A stretch of 64,000 nucleotides of DNA, taken from assembly GCF_000682675.1 (NCBI RefSeq), contig NZ_AWFA01000009.1:1-64000 (forward strand), in the 5' to 3' direction. How positions within the stretch are numbered: position 1 is the first letter of the stretch; every line of letters begins with the position of its first letter. Below the pieces are notes generated by a model that was not told where the DNA came from, made no database searches, and saw only the letters and a list, made by a program, of their open reading frames with translations. The DNA comes from Hyphomonas pacifica. GTDB taxonomy: Bacteria > Pseudomonadota > Alphaproteobacteria > Caulobacterales > Hyphomonadaceae. Made by a program: the position numbers and the translations under genes. Of the stretch, positions 49,158 to 58,838 are shown one piece after another.

Positions 49158-51554
49158 TCAAATGTTTCGAGCGCTAAGCCGAATAGGACGCCCCACGGAC
49201 AAATGATTGGCAGCGGCTGTAATCGCATCGGCGTCGATCATGAAGTGCCGGTAGAGATCAGAGATCGTCCCGGTCTGACCGAAATGCTCCACGCCCAAGG
49301 GCATCGTGCGATGCCCCCTGACAGAGCCGATCCAGGCCAGCGTCGCTGGATGACCATCCGTTACAGTAATCAGCGTCGCATCCCGCGGCACGCCCGCCAT
49401 CAGCCGCTCAATCTGACTGGTTGCATCTTCCACGCCGCGCGCCCGGGCCCGGCGCGCCGCTGTCCAGCCGGAATTCAGCCTGTCAGCTGACGTGATCGCT
49501 AGAACGCCAATGTCTCGCCGGTCATTGCCGATGCGGCCAGCAGCTTCGATTGCTTCGGGCGCGACACAGCCCTGATAGGCAATGACGACTTCACAATTCG
49601 GGCCGGGTTCTCTCAACCAGTATCCGCCATCGACTACGCCGCGCCTAAACTCTTCATCATCACGCGCCTTCACGCCCGGCTGCTCCAGGGGACGGGTCGT
49701 CAGGCGCAAATAGACAGAGCCGCCCGTCTCGTCACGCAACCAGGTCCGCTCATCCGGATCCCCCTCGCCGCTGCGCTGGAGATAATCAAACGACCAGTCC
49801 ATGATGATGGAAAGTTCATCCAGAAAAGCCGGCTCGAACGAGACAAGCCCATCCTGGCTCATGCCGATCAGCTGCGCCCCAATGGATTGGTGCGCGCCGC
49901 CTTCTGGCGCCAACGTCACCCCCGAGGGTGTGCCCACGATGATAAAGCGTGCATCCTGGTAACAGGCATAATTCATGGCATCGAGTCCGCGCGCCACAAA
50001 GGGGTCATAGACAGTTCCGATCGGGATGATCCGCTCACCGAACAGGCTATGTGACAGCCCAGCTGCGCCCAGCAGCAGGAACAAATTCATCTCCGCAATG
50101 CCCAGCTCAATATGCTGACCTTCGGGAGAAAACTGCCATTTCTGCGTCGACGGAATGCGCTCTTCCCGGAATTTGTCCTCACGCGCATCCCGGGCAAACA
50201 GGCTGCGCCGGTTCACCCAGGGTCCGAGATTGGTCGAAGCCGTCACATCAGGAGATGTCGTCAGCATACGGTCGGCCAGCTCGCTATCAGTCTTCGCCAG
50301 CGCGTCGAGTATCTTGCCAAATCCCGCTTGCGTGGACAGCTCCCGGTCATCAAGAAATACGGGGCCGGGGCTTTTCACGATTGGCGCCTCATAGCGGCGG
50401 GCACCTTTGGAGAAGAACTCGGCCTTTTCCATGAACGCCCGCAGGCTGCCTGCATCATCAAGCGCGGCAAAAGGTTCCCACTCCTGGCCCTGCGGAACGC
50501 CCATCCGCTTCTGGAAATCGGCCATCTGCGCCGGATTCATCAGGCCGGCATGATTGTCCTTATGCCCCGCCAATGGCGTGCCCCAGCCTTTGATTGTATA
50601 GGCAAGAAACACGGTCGGCTGGTCATCCTGAATGCTGTCAAAGGCATTCATCAACGTCTCGACGCACTGACCGCCCAGATTGTTCATCAGGGCCGCCAGT
50701 TCATCATCCGAGCGCTTCTCTAGCAGTTCCGTCACATCGCCCTGATCGCCAATATCGTCCATCAGGCGTTTGCGCCATGCCTTGCCGCCCTGATAGGTCA
50801 GCGCAGAATAGTCCGTATTCGGACAGGACTGGATCCATTGCCTCAACGCCTCGCCGCCTGGCTCCCCAAAGGCTGCGCGTTGCAGCACGCCATGGCGCAG
50901 CACCACTGTGCGCCAGCCAAATGCCTTGAAGATCGCATCGATCTTTTCCCACAGCCCCTCGCGGACAACGCCGTCCAGGCTTTGACGGTTATAGTCAATG
51001 ATCCACCACGTGTTGCGAAGGCCATGCTTCCAGCCCTCCTGAAGGCATTCATAGACATTGCCTTCATCCAGCTCGGCATCACCGACCAGCGCAATCATCC
51101 GCCCAAGCGGCTTGTCAGCGGCCCATTTCTTGGCCTCCAGATAATCCTGCATGAGGGACGCAAATGCCGTGATCGCCACGCCAAGGCCAACCGAGCCCGT
51201 GGAGAAGTCCACATCATCTACATCCTTGGTGCGGCTGGGGTAGGATTGTGCGCCACCTAGAGCACGGAAACTCTCCAGCTTTTCGCGCGTCTGATTGCCC
51301 ATCATATACTGCATGGCGTGGAACACGGGCGAGGCGTGGGGCTTCACGGCAACACGGTCTTCCGGTTTCAGCTCATGAAAATACAACGCCGTCATGATCG
51401 AGACCATTGAGGCGCAAGAAGCCTGGTGGCCGCCAACTTTGACATCGCCATCTGATTTGGCGCGCAAATGATTGGCATTATGAACAATCCAGGCAGACAG
51501 CCAAAGCAGGCGCTGCTCAATTAATTTAAGATACTGTGTGGTGTCTTGCGTCAT
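49158..51554 (-). CDS. Orphan AceE/MdeB-like 2-oxoacid dehydrogenase E1 (transketolase fold)
   Basis: A 798-residue thiamine diphosphate enzyme. The cofactor site is GDAELDEGN (158-166) with IDYNRQ at about 186-191, the form found in homodimeric pyruvate dehydrogenase E1 (AceE). The pyrimidine and C-terminal transketolase domains follow (ELGIAEMNLFLLLGAAG, then ITVTDGHPATLAWIGSV). AceE is usually near 885 residues, and the shorter MdeB-type proteins act on 2-oxobutyrate or related acids. No E2 or E3 gene is adjacent, so it must borrow them or work differently. It decarboxylates a 2-oxoacid by family inference. It is followed by a MarR gene and preceded on the same strand by a TetR gene. Confidence 0.85.
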   Translation of the reverse strand: MTQDTTQYLKLIEQRLLWLSAWIVHNANHLRAKSDGDVKVGGHQASCASMVSIMTALYFHELKPEDRVAVKPHASPVFHAMQYMMGNQTREKLESFRALGGAQSYPSRTKDVDDVDFSTGSVGLGVAITAFASLMQDYLEAKKWAADKPLGRMIALVGDAELDEGNVYECLQEGWKHGLRNTWWIIDYNRQSLDGVVREGLWEKIDAIFKAFGWRTVVLRHGVLQRAAFGEPGGEALRQWIQSCPNTDYSALTYQGGKAWRKRLMDDIGDQGDVTELLEKRSDDELAALMNNLGGQCVETLMNAFDSIQDDQPTVFLAYTIKGWGTPLAGHKDNHAGLMNPAQMADFQKRMGVPQGQEWEPFAALDDAGSLRAFMEKAEFFSKGARRYEAPIVKSPGPVFLDDRELSTQAGFGKILDALAKTDSELADRMLTTSPDVTASTNLGPWVNRRSLFARDAREDKFREERIPSTQKWQFSPEGQHIELGIAEMNLFLLLGAAGLSHSLFGERIIPIGTVYDPFVARGLDAMNYACYQDARFIIVGTPSGVTLAPEGGAHQSIGAQLIGMSQDGLVSFEPAFLDELSIIMDWSFDYLQRSGEGDPDERTWLRDETGGSVYLRLTTRPLEQPGVKARDDEEFRRGVVDGGYWLREPGPNCEVVIAYQGCVAPEAIEAAGRIGNDRRDIGVLAITSADRLNSGWTAARRARARGVEDATSQIERLMAGVPRDATLITVTDGHPATLAWIGSVRGHRTMPLGVEHFGQTGTISDLYRHFMIDADAITAAANHLSVGRPIRLSARNI

Positions 51555-51673
51555 GGCTTTCCGGCAGCAGGTTTCATGGGGGTAACGACCATGATATCCG
51601 GGTAGCGCAGACTTACCGATTTGTCAGGCTCATTTGGGCTAAAAATGTCTTCCGTAAGGAAATATGGGGCATA

Positions 51674-52294
51674 TTATTTCGCCTTCTTGGGGTCCCCGTC
51701 CCAACAATCTCCCAGAATGCTTTCCAGAACAGGCTTCATGGTCTCAAGGAATGAGGCTCGCTCCTGTTCCGGATGTCGCAGGGCCCGCGCAGGAAGTCCG
51801 GACAGCATCGTAAAGAGAAGCTCAGTTCGTAGCTGAATAGAATCGAGGCCCGCACGCTCCAGAATGGCGCTGAATTCCTGCCGCATCACGGCGTCATGCT
51901 TTTGAAGAATATCCGCAACCGAGGGATTACGCTGCGCTTCGGCGAGAATTTCGAAGTTCAGAACCGTCCTGAAAGGATCTTCCTTGCGCATGATGATGTC
52001 AGATATCGTGCTGACAATACCCTCCTGCACCATCTGCGGTGTATCATTCTCAAACTCCCGCATACGCCCAAGCTGACGGCAAAGCTCTCGTTCCGTCACG
52101 GCCTCGACCAGCGAGTCCTTTGAAGGGAAATAGTGATACAGGTGGCCAACGCTGATGCCACAATCACGGGCGATCCCGGAGATTCCGGCCCCATGGAACC
52201 CCTTCTCGACAAAGTTCTTTTCCGCGCAATCAAGTATGGATGCGATGCGTGTTTCGCGCTTTGCGCTCATCCTTGTTCCTAGAATCTGGCTCAT
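51674..52294 (-). CDS. TetR/AcrR-family repressor of the adjacent efflux operon
   Basis: A 206-residue TetR regulator with the N-terminal helix-turn-helix GISGIARDCGISVGHLYHYFPSKDSLVEAV (about 37-66) and a ligand-binding helical C-terminal part. TAGGAAAC precedes the ATG at 52294; 52270 is an in-frame alternative. It is divergent from the acrA-acrB-oprM-like operon over 122 bases that include a promoter with a palindrome in its spacer. It most likely represses that operon and is released by pump substrates. Confidence 0.92.
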   Translation of the reverse strand: MSQILGTRMSAKRETRIASILDCAEKNFVEKGFHGAGISGIARDCGISVGHLYHYFPSKDSLVEAVTERELCRQLGRMREFENDTPQMVQEGIVSTISDIIMRKEDPFRTVLNFEILAEAQRNPSVADILQKHDAVMRQEFSAILERAGLDSIQLRTELLFTMLSGLPARALRHPEQERASFLETMKPVLESILGDCWDGDPKKAK

Positions 52295-52330
52295 TAACGT
52301 TTCCTACCCATAATTTGATGCACCGCCTCC

Positions 52331-52358
52331 TTGACTTGCTGCGACGCAGCATTAGATA
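52331..52358 (+). promoter_or_regulatory. Efflux-operon promoter with TetR operator-like palindrome in the spacer
   Basis: TTGACT (52331-52336) and TAGATA (52353-52358) are 16 bases apart, a good sigma-70 promoter. The spacer holds the palindrome GCTGCGACGCAGC (52338-52350), which would let a bound TetR dimer exclude polymerase. The adaptor ATG is at 52417. Confidence 0.6.
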
Positions 52359-52366
52359 GAGCGCTC

Positions 52367-52382
52367 ATTCTATATTTTGAAT
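52367..52382 (+). promoter_or_regulatory. AT-rich inverted repeat ATTC-N8-GAAT downstream of the efflux promoter
   Basis: ATTC (52367-52370) and GAAT (52379-52382) flank the AT-rich centre TATATTTT. It lies just past the predicted -10, near the transcript start, so it could be a second operator. Short enough to occur by chance. Confidence 0.3.
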
Positions 52383-52416
52383 AGCCTGCGGGCTGGTCAG
52401 TCGTCAAGGAACTTTC

Positions 52417-53601
52417 ATGCGCATACCCACACAAACCCTTTCGGCGCTGGTTATGGCCACTTCACTACTGCTTGCGGCATGTGGAAATGACTCCCCCTCA
52501 GCCGACATGAGCCAGCAACAGGCTGCTCCCCGTGTTGAAACAATGACGGCGGAACTGACCAGCGTGCCCAACACGATAGAGCTGTCGGGCCGCGCACGCG
52601 CCTATGCTGAAGCCGAAATTCGCCCCCAGGTGACCGGCCTCATCAAGGAACGCCTCTTCACGGAAGGGGATGTTGTTCAGAAAGGCCAAGCGCTCTATCA
52701 GATCGACGCGGCTGAATACGCTGCGGCGGCGCGCAGTGCGGAAGCTTCACTGGAGCGCGCCCAAGCAACGGCTGATGTCGCTCGCGAAACAGCCAATCGC
52801 TACAAGCGCCTCGCAGAAATCAACGCTGTCAGCCAGCAGGAATATGACCAAGCGGTCGCATCTGCACGCCAGGCCGAAGCCGACATCTCCATGCAAAAAG
52901 CCGCTCTGGATAGCGCGCGGATTGATCTGGCTCGTACCAAGATCACCTCTCCGATCACAGGCACGATCGGCCGCTCTTCTGTCACGCAGGGCGCGCTTGT
53001 TACGCAGAACCAAGCCGAACCTCTGGCGCGTGTGCTGCAACTCGATCCGGTCTATGTCGACCTTACGGTTTCAAGCTCCCGCATCCTGAACTGGCGCCAG
53101 CAGATGGCCTCCGGAGAGATTGCGACCACTGAGAGACGTACCATCCCGGTCAACATCCTGCTGAGCGACAATGACTCAAACGGTCTTGTCGGCGAACTGG
53201 AGTTCAGCGAGGTGAACGTTGATGAGAGCGCTGGCACCGTCGCTGTTCGGGTTGTGGTGCCCAATCCTGATGGCATCATTCTGCCTGGCATGTTCGTGAG
53301 AGCCAACTTTGCCGCCGGCAATTATGAAAATGTCTTCCTCCTGCCCCAGTCAGTCGTTTCAAGATCCGCCACTGGTCAGGCAACCGTCATGGTCGTCAAT
53401 GAGGATGGCACTGTGGAGCAGCGTGTCGTCGAGATTGCCGAACAGGTCGACAACCAATGGATCGTCACATCCGGCCTGAAGCCCGGCGAGAAGATCGCCG
53501 TGTCCAACCTCCAGTCCATCCGTCCCGGCATGAAAGTCACACCTATCTCCGCCGCCAGCAAGCTGTCTGCATCCCAGGATGCACGCGGCGGCTCGAAATA
53601 A
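52417..53601 (+). CDS. RND efflux adaptor lipoprotein, AcrA-like
   Basis: A 394-residue AcrA/MexA-type adaptor. The signal ends in lipobox LAAC (Cys near 22), so it should be anchored in the inner membrane. The lipoyl halves are RPQVTGLIKERLFTEGDVVQKGQALYQID (about 69-97) and ITSPITGTIGRSSVTQGALV, with a helical hairpin between and a beta-barrel and membrane-proximal domain after. CAAGGAAC precedes the ATG. First gene of a three-gene efflux operon controlled by the divergent TetR protein. Confidence 0.95.
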   Translation: MRIPTQTLSALVMATSLLLAACGNDSPSADMSQQQAAPRVETMTAELTSVPNTIELSGRARAYAEAEIRPQVTGLIKERLFTEGDVVQKGQALYQIDAAEYAAAARSAEASLERAQATADVARETANRYKRLAEINAVSQQEYDQAVASARQAEADISMQKAALDSARIDLARTKITSPITGTIGRSSVTQGALVTQNQAEPLARVLQLDPVYVDLTVSSSRILNWRQQMASGEIATTERRTIPVNILLSDNDSNGLVGELEFSEVNVDESAGTVAVRVVVPNPDGIILPGMFVRANFAAGNYENVFLLPQSVVSRSATGQATVMVVNEDGTVEQRVVEIAEQVDNQWIVTSGLKPGEKIAVSNLQSIRPGMKVTPISAASKLSASQDARGGSK

Positions 53602-53619
53602 GACCTACGGAAGTTTCAA

Positions 53620-56600
53620 ATGGCAAAATTCTTCATTGATCGCCCGGTATTTGCTTGGGTGATTGCGATCCTCATCATGCTGGCAGGCGGCCTGGCCCTG
53701 CGAACGCTTCCGGTTGCACAGTACCCAGATGTTGCCCCGACCACGATCAGCATCATGGGCAACTATCCGGGCGCATCGGCCAAAGCGGTGGAAAACTCTG
53801 TCACGCAGGTAATCGAGCAACAGCTGACCGGTCTTGACGGGCTCGACTACATCACCTCCACCAGCAGCTCGAACGGCTCTGCCACGATCAACCTCTCCTT
53901 CAAGCCGGGCACCAATCCGGATATTGCGCAGGTTCAGGTCCAGAACAAACTGTCTCTCGCAACACCTTTCCTTCCCGAACAGGTGCAGCGGCAAGGCGTG
54001 ACGGTCAGCAAGGCCAGTAACGGCTTCCTGCTGATTACCGCGCTGTACTCTCCGAACGGAACATATGACCAGACCGATCTGGGGGATTATGTCCGCTCCA
54101 ATATCTACGACACTGTCAGTCGCCTCAATGGTGTAGGCCGGGTTGAGGCATTCGGATCACGCTATGCCATGCGCGTCTGGCTGGAACCTGAAAAGCTGGT
54201 CCAGTACAAGCTGATGCCCTCTGACATCGTAAATGCGATCAAGGCACAGAATGCGCAGATTTCAGCAGGCTCCCTCGGCGGCGCGCCGTCAGTCGAAGGC
54301 CAGGAAATCAACGTCACCATCACCCTGCAATCCCTTCTCTCGACACCGGAAGAGTTCCGCAACCTTCTTATCCGAACGACTCCCGAAGGCGGCTCTGTCC
54401 GTCTTGAGGATGTTGCCAAGGTTGAGATGGGCGCAGAGAACTACGAGTTCATCTCGAAATATAACGGCATGCCCTCAACCGGTTTTGCCGTATCCCTTGC
54501 GACCGGCGCCAACGCACTCGACACGGCCGAGTTGGTGAAGAAGACGGTCGAAGGGATGTCCAAAGACTTTCCAGACGACATTGAATATGCCTTTCCGGTG
54601 GACTCCACTCCCTTCATCGAAACGTCCATTCACGAGGTTCAGAAGACCCTGTTTGAGGCCATCTTCCTAGTCTTCATTGTGATCCTGGTCTTCCTGCAAA
54701 GCTTCCGCGCCTCCTTCATCCCGATCATTGCTGTGCCTGTCGTGCTGCTTGGCACATTTGCCGTGCTGCTGGTCATGGGCATGTCCATCAACACACTGAC
54801 CATGTTCGCCATGGTGCTCGCCATCGGCCTTCTGGTGGATGACGCGATTGTTGTTGTGGAGAACGTCGAGCGCGTGATGCATGATGAGAAATTGCCACCG
54901 CGTGAGGCAACGATCCGTTCCATGGAACAGATCGTCGGCGCCCTTGTCGGCATCGCAGTTGTTCTGTCTGCTGTATTCGTGCCCATGGCCTTCTTCCCGG
55001 GCTCTGCGGGCATCATCTATCGCCAGTTCTCGGTGACCATCGTATCTGCCATGGCGCTATCCGTGCTGATCGCGATTGTGCTGTCCCCGGCGCTCTGCGC
55101 GACCATCCTGAAGCCAAAGGATCACTCGAAAAGCTCCTGGCTGGGCAAACCGGCCGAAGTCTTCAATACCGGCTTTGACAAGCTGACCGTCGGCTATGAA
55201 GCTGTGGTGAACCGCATCCTTAGACGGCGCCTGATCATGGTTGGCGTCTTCGCCATCATTGTCGCGCTGACGGGCCTTGCATTCACCCGCATCCCCAGCT
55301 CCTTCCTTCCTGACGAAGACCAGGGCAACTACTTTACCCTTGCCCAATTGCCGGCAAATGCCAGCCTTGAGCGCACCATGTCCGTCATGGATGAAGTCGT
55401 TGACTATTATCAGACGGAAGAAGGTGACAACGTTAAAGGTATATTCTCTCTCGCAGGCTTCAGCTTCGCCGGTCAGGGCCAAAATAACGGTATCGCCTTT
55501 GCCTCCCTGAAAGACTGGTCTGAGCGCCCCGGCAAGGAAAACTCCGTGCAGGCTATTGTCGGCCGCGCCATGGGGGAACTCTCCCAGATCGACCGGGCGC
55601 AGGTTTTTGCAATTTCCCCGCCCGCCATCCGCGAACTGGGCAATGCCAGCGGGTTTGACCTGTTCATTCAGAACACAGGTAACCTGTCCCATGAAGAGTT
55701 TGTGGGTGCCCGCAACCAATTGCTCGGTATGGCCGCCCAGGATCCGCGCCTTGCAGGTGTGCGCCCGAATGGCGTAGAAGATGGCCCACAATTTAATCTG
55801 AAATTGGATTACCAGAAGGCCCAGGCTCTCGGCGTGTCTGTCTCTGATGCGACGAGCCTGATGTCCACCATGTTCGGCGGCCTCTATGTAAATGACTTTA
55901 TCGACCGTGGCCGGATCAAGCGCGTCTATATTCAGGGCGATGCGAACGACCGCATGCAGCCGGAAGACATTTCCAACTGGTTTGTGAGAACCAGTTCCAA
56001 CGAAATGGCTCCGCTTGACGAGATGATTACCAGTGACTGGATCATTGGTTCACCTCAACTGCAGCGCTTCAACGGCATCTCCGCCCTGAACCTTCAAGGC
56101 TCCGCCGCACCTGGCCTGAGTTCAGGTGGTGCCATGGAGGCCATGGAAGAACTTATCGGTCAGCTACCGCCTGGCATCTCCTATGAGTGGAGCGGACTCA
56201 GCCGTCAGGAACGCCAGTCAGGCAACCAGGCAACCACCCTGTACGTCATCTCCATCCTGTTTGTGTTCCTCTGCCTTGCTGCCCTGTATGAAAGCTGGAC
56301 CATTCCGGTTTCCGTTCTGCTGGTTGCCCCGCTGGGTGTGGCTGGTGCTGTAGCAGGCGCAACATTTGGTGGATTTGCAAATGACGTCTTCTTCCAGGTA
56401 GGCCTTCTCACCACGGTCGGCCTTGCCTCCAAAAACGCCATCCTGATTGTCGAGTTTGCCCGCAACCTTGAGAATGAAGGCAAGGAACTGGTGGAAGCGA
56501 CGATCGAAGCCGTCCGTCTGCGTATCCGACCGGTTCTGATGACATCCTTCGCCTTTGCCTTTGGTGTGTTGCCTCTGGCACTCAGCAGTGGCGCAGGAGC

Positions 56601-56754
56601 TGCTGGTAGAAACGCCATCGGCACAATCGTGCTTGGCGGTGTGATCGCGGCCATGACCTTCAGCCTGCTTTTCGCTCCGCTCTTCTATGTTCTGGTGCGT
56701 AAACTGACTTCTCGTACCCCCAAACATGGCGACACAGCCGGAGACCCAGCATGA
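53620..56754 (+). CDS. RND multidrug efflux pump, AcrB-like (HAE1)
   Basis: A 1044-residue pump, the normal length of AcrB/MexB. The N-terminus MAKFFIDRPVFAWVIAI and the early ALRTLPVAQYPDVAPTTISI are diagnostic of HAE1 proteins. The helix-4 proton relay DD is in GLLVDDAIVVVENVERVM, and the helix-10 lysine is present in GLASKNAILIVEF. It exports hydrophobic or amphiphilic drugs with proton antiport. It starts 18 bases after the adaptor stop and overlaps the outer-membrane gene by ATGA. Confidence 0.96.
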   Translation: MAKFFIDRPVFAWVIAILIMLAGGLALRTLPVAQYPDVAPTTISIMGNYPGASAKAVENSVTQVIEQQLTGLDGLDYITSTSSSNGSATINLSFKPGTNPDIAQVQVQNKLSLATPFLPEQVQRQGVTVSKASNGFLLITALYSPNGTYDQTDLGDYVRSNIYDTVSRLNGVGRVEAFGSRYAMRVWLEPEKLVQYKLMPSDIVNAIKAQNAQISAGSLGGAPSVEGQEINVTITLQSLLSTPEEFRNLLIRTTPEGGSVRLEDVAKVEMGAENYEFISKYNGMPSTGFAVSLATGANALDTAELVKKTVEGMSKDFPDDIEYAFPVDSTPFIETSIHEVQKTLFEAIFLVFIVILVFLQSFRASFIPIIAVPVVLLGTFAVLLVMGMSINTLTMFAMVLAIGLLVDDAIVVVENVERVMHDEKLPPREATIRSMEQIVGALVGIAVVLSAVFVPMAFFPGSAGIIYRQFSVTIVSAMALSVLIAIVLSPALCATILKPKDHSKSSWLGKPAEVFNTGFDKLTVGYEAVVNRILRRRLIMVGVFAIIVALTGLAFTRIPSSFLPDEDQGNYFTLAQLPANASLERTMSVMDEVVDYYQTEEGDNVKGIFSLAGFSFAGQGQNNGIAFASLKDWSERPGKENSVQAIVGRAMGELSQIDRAQVFAISPPAIRELGNASGFDLFIQNTGNLSHEEFVGARNQLLGMAAQDPRLAGVRPNGVEDGPQFNLKLDYQKAQALGVSVSDATSLMSTMFGGLYVNDFIDRGRIKRVYIQGDANDRMQPEDISNWFVRTSSNEMAPLDEMITSDWIIGSPQLQRFNGISALNLQGSAAPGLSSGGAMEAMEELIGQLPPGISYEWSGLSRQERQSGNQATTLYVISILFVFLCLAALYESWTIPVSVLLVAPLGVAGAVAGATFGGFANDVFFQVGLLTTVGLASKNAILIVEFARNLENEGKELVEATIEAVRLRIRPVLMTSFAFAFGVLPLALSSGAGAAGRNAIGTIVLGGVIAAMTFSLLFAPLFYVLVRKLTSRTPKHGDTAGDPA

Positions 56755-58172
56755 GCCACAAACTAAATCTTCTTGCGGCAGCTAGCCTGATCACCCTGAC
56801 AGGCTGCATGAACATGGCACCGAAATATGAGCGCGTTGACATGCCTGTGCCGACGGAGTTTGGTTCCGCCACGGTCGAACGGGGCTATGAAGCTCCGCTC
56901 TACTGGGAAGGCGTCATCACCTCCCCGGCCCTGCGCAATCTTGTCGAACAGGCGCTGGAAAACAATCGCGATCTGAGAGCTGCAACGGCGAATGTCCGCG
57001 CTGCGCAGGCAAACCTTGTAAGCTCACGCTCGCAATTGTGGCCCTATATCAGCGCCGGCGCCAGCAGTCAGATTGCTGACACCTTCGATGATGGGTCTGG
57101 CCCCAACACTCGCTTTGTTGACAGCACCTACGCCCAAGTGGGCGTCGCGGCATGGGAACTGGATTTCTTCGGGCGGGTCAGCAATCTGAATGCTGTCGCC
57201 CTGCAGACCTATCTCGCGACGGCTGAAGGTGAACGCGCCGCCAGGATTGCCCTTGTGGCAACCGTTGCAGAGACATGGCTGCAACTCGCCTCCGATCAGG
57301 AATTGCTTCGCCTGGCCAACCAGACAGTGAGCAGTCAGTCTGAAAGCCTTTCGCTGACGAACGAATTGTTTGAAGCCGGCACGGCCAGCGAATTGGACGT
57401 TCGTCGGGCCTCTGCATCTGTCTCGCAGGCTCAGGCACAAGCGGCGCAATATGAAGCGGCCGTGCGGCGGGACCTCAATGCCCTTCGCTATCTGACGGGT
57501 GCGGAGCTTCCTGCAAACCTGGCCAACCAGGCCTCTCTCTTCCCCGCTCCGGTGAGAGTGGACGTTCCTGTCGGCCAGTCTTCCGCAGCCCTGCTGATGC
57601 GCCCCGACGTGATCGCCGCCGAGCGTCAGCTTCTGGCGGCCAATGCCAATATCGGCGCGGCGCGTGCGGCCTTCTTCCCGTCCATCTCGCTGACCGGGAA
57701 TGTGGGCATCGCCAGCGGCGATCTGGATGATCTCTTCAATGGCGATCCGACAAGCGGCTGGGCCTTCACGCCGAGCATCGACATACCAATCTTTGACTTT
57801 GGCAACCGTCAGGGTCGTCTGGATGCTGCCCGTGCAAATGCGGATGCTGCGCTCGCCAATTATGAAAGCACAATCCAGCAGGCCTTCCGTGATGTCTCTG
57901 ACACGCTCGCTGTTTCCGAGACAATTGACAAGCGGCTTGAGGCGCTTGAACAGCTGGCAGAGGACACAACCGTTACGCTGTCCCTGTCATCGGAACGCTT
58001 CAAGTCCGGTCTCGATGGTTACCTGACAGTGCTGGACGCTCAGCGGGAAGATTACAGCGCCAAACAACAGCTGATCATCGCCAATCTGGACCGCAACCTG
58101 AACGCCCTCGCGCTCTACCGCGCGCTTGGCACATGGGAACAGGAAGCGCAACCTGAAGCCGAAACCAACTAG
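56751..58172 (+). CDS. Outer-membrane efflux lipoprotein, OprM/NodT type
   Basis: A 473-residue TolC-family outer-membrane factor with lipobox LTGC (Cys near 20). Family marks are YWEGVITSPALRNLVEQALENNRDLRAATANVRAAQ, LLMRPDVIAAERQLLAANANIGAARAAFFPSISLTG (about 280-315) and a second helical repeat after it. It completes the adaptor-pump-channel set. Its stop codon TAG shares the palindrome CTAG with the stop of the convergent gene at 58169, a four-base overlap of stops. Confidence 0.95.
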   Translation: MSHKLNLLAAASLITLTGCMNMAPKYERVDMPVPTEFGSATVERGYEAPLYWEGVITSPALRNLVEQALENNRDLRAATANVRAAQANLVSSRSQLWPYISAGASSQIADTFDDGSGPNTRFVDSTYAQVGVAAWELDFFGRVSNLNAVALQTYLATAEGERAARIALVATVAETWLQLASDQELLRLANQTVSSQSESLSLTNELFEAGTASELDVRRASASVSQAQAQAAQYEAAVRRDLNALRYLTGAELPANLANQASLFPAPVRVDVPVGQSSAALLMRPDVIAAERQLLAANANIGAARAAFFPSISLTGNVGIASGDLDDLFNGDPTSGWAFTPSIDIPIFDFGNRQGRLDAARANADAALANYESTIQQAFRDVSDTLAVSETIDKRLEALEQLAEDTTVTLSLSSERFKSGLDGYLTVLDAQREDYSAKQQLIIANLDRNLNALALYRALGTWEQEAQPEAETN

Positions 58173-58720
58173 GCCGCAAAAGAGCCTGCCGGTTGCAGTG
58201 TCAGACTGCCAGGCTCTTTGCACTCTTTCCCCGGAAAGGCTTTTTCGAGCCAGACTCGGACTTCCTCTGTGTCGGCCTTGTCGACAATCCCGACCTTTAC
58301 GAGCAGGCGTTCGCCGCCCCCATAGATCAGCACATAAGATGGCCTGGCCTCTCTGGCCGCCATTCTGTCTTCACTTCCCGACTGTTCCAGCATCAGATTA
58401 GTGGTGGAGGCAGTGCCGGCATCCAGGCCCGTGAACACGACTTCGCCAGCATACCAACTGCTCACATCACCTCTATTCAGTTGCCAAACCGGCGATGGCT
58501 TCTGCCAGACCCAAACGCCTCCCGTTTCACTAAATCCAAGTGCCGTTTTGCCATAGGCCTGGATGAACTGGATCGTCGCGGGCACATTCGCTTCAAACTC
58601 CACCGCAGCCTCCTGTTTCAGCGTGTCGCTGGCAGTCTTGGCGAATGCTTTCAGCAAGCCAACAGCAGCAGACACAAAGACCAGTGCCGCAACGAAAATG
58701 ATGATGGTAGACGTGTCCAT
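58169..58720 (-). CDS. Membrane-anchored protein of unknown function
   Basis: A 183-residue protein with one N-terminal hydrophobic helix (MDTSTIIIFVAALVFVSAA...) and a soluble remainder with a tryptophan-rich part (VWVWQKPSPVWQLNRG). The ATG at 58720 is chosen because the helix starts there. The C-terminal half includes YVLIYGGGERLLVKVGIVDKAD. I know no family. It overlaps the stop of the efflux operon by four bases in convergent orientation. Confidence 0.7.
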   Translation of the reverse strand: MDTSTIIIFVAALVFVSAAVGLLKAFAKTASDTLKQEAAVEFEANVPATIQFIQAYGKTALGFSETGGVWVWQKPSPVWQLNRGDVSSWYAGEVVFTGLDAGTASTTNLMLEQSGSEDRMAAREARPSYVLIYGGGERLLVKVGIVDKADTEEVRVWLEKAFPGKECKEPGSLTLQPAGSFAA

Positions 58721-58838
58721 AATGCCCCGGGCAATCTCTTGTGGAGAGACCTGTCTAGGGGCATTGACCACAGATAACTACACCCTTGGGGGGTATAAGC
58801 GTTTGCGTGGCCTGTGTTTGCCAGACGCAACAGGGTCT

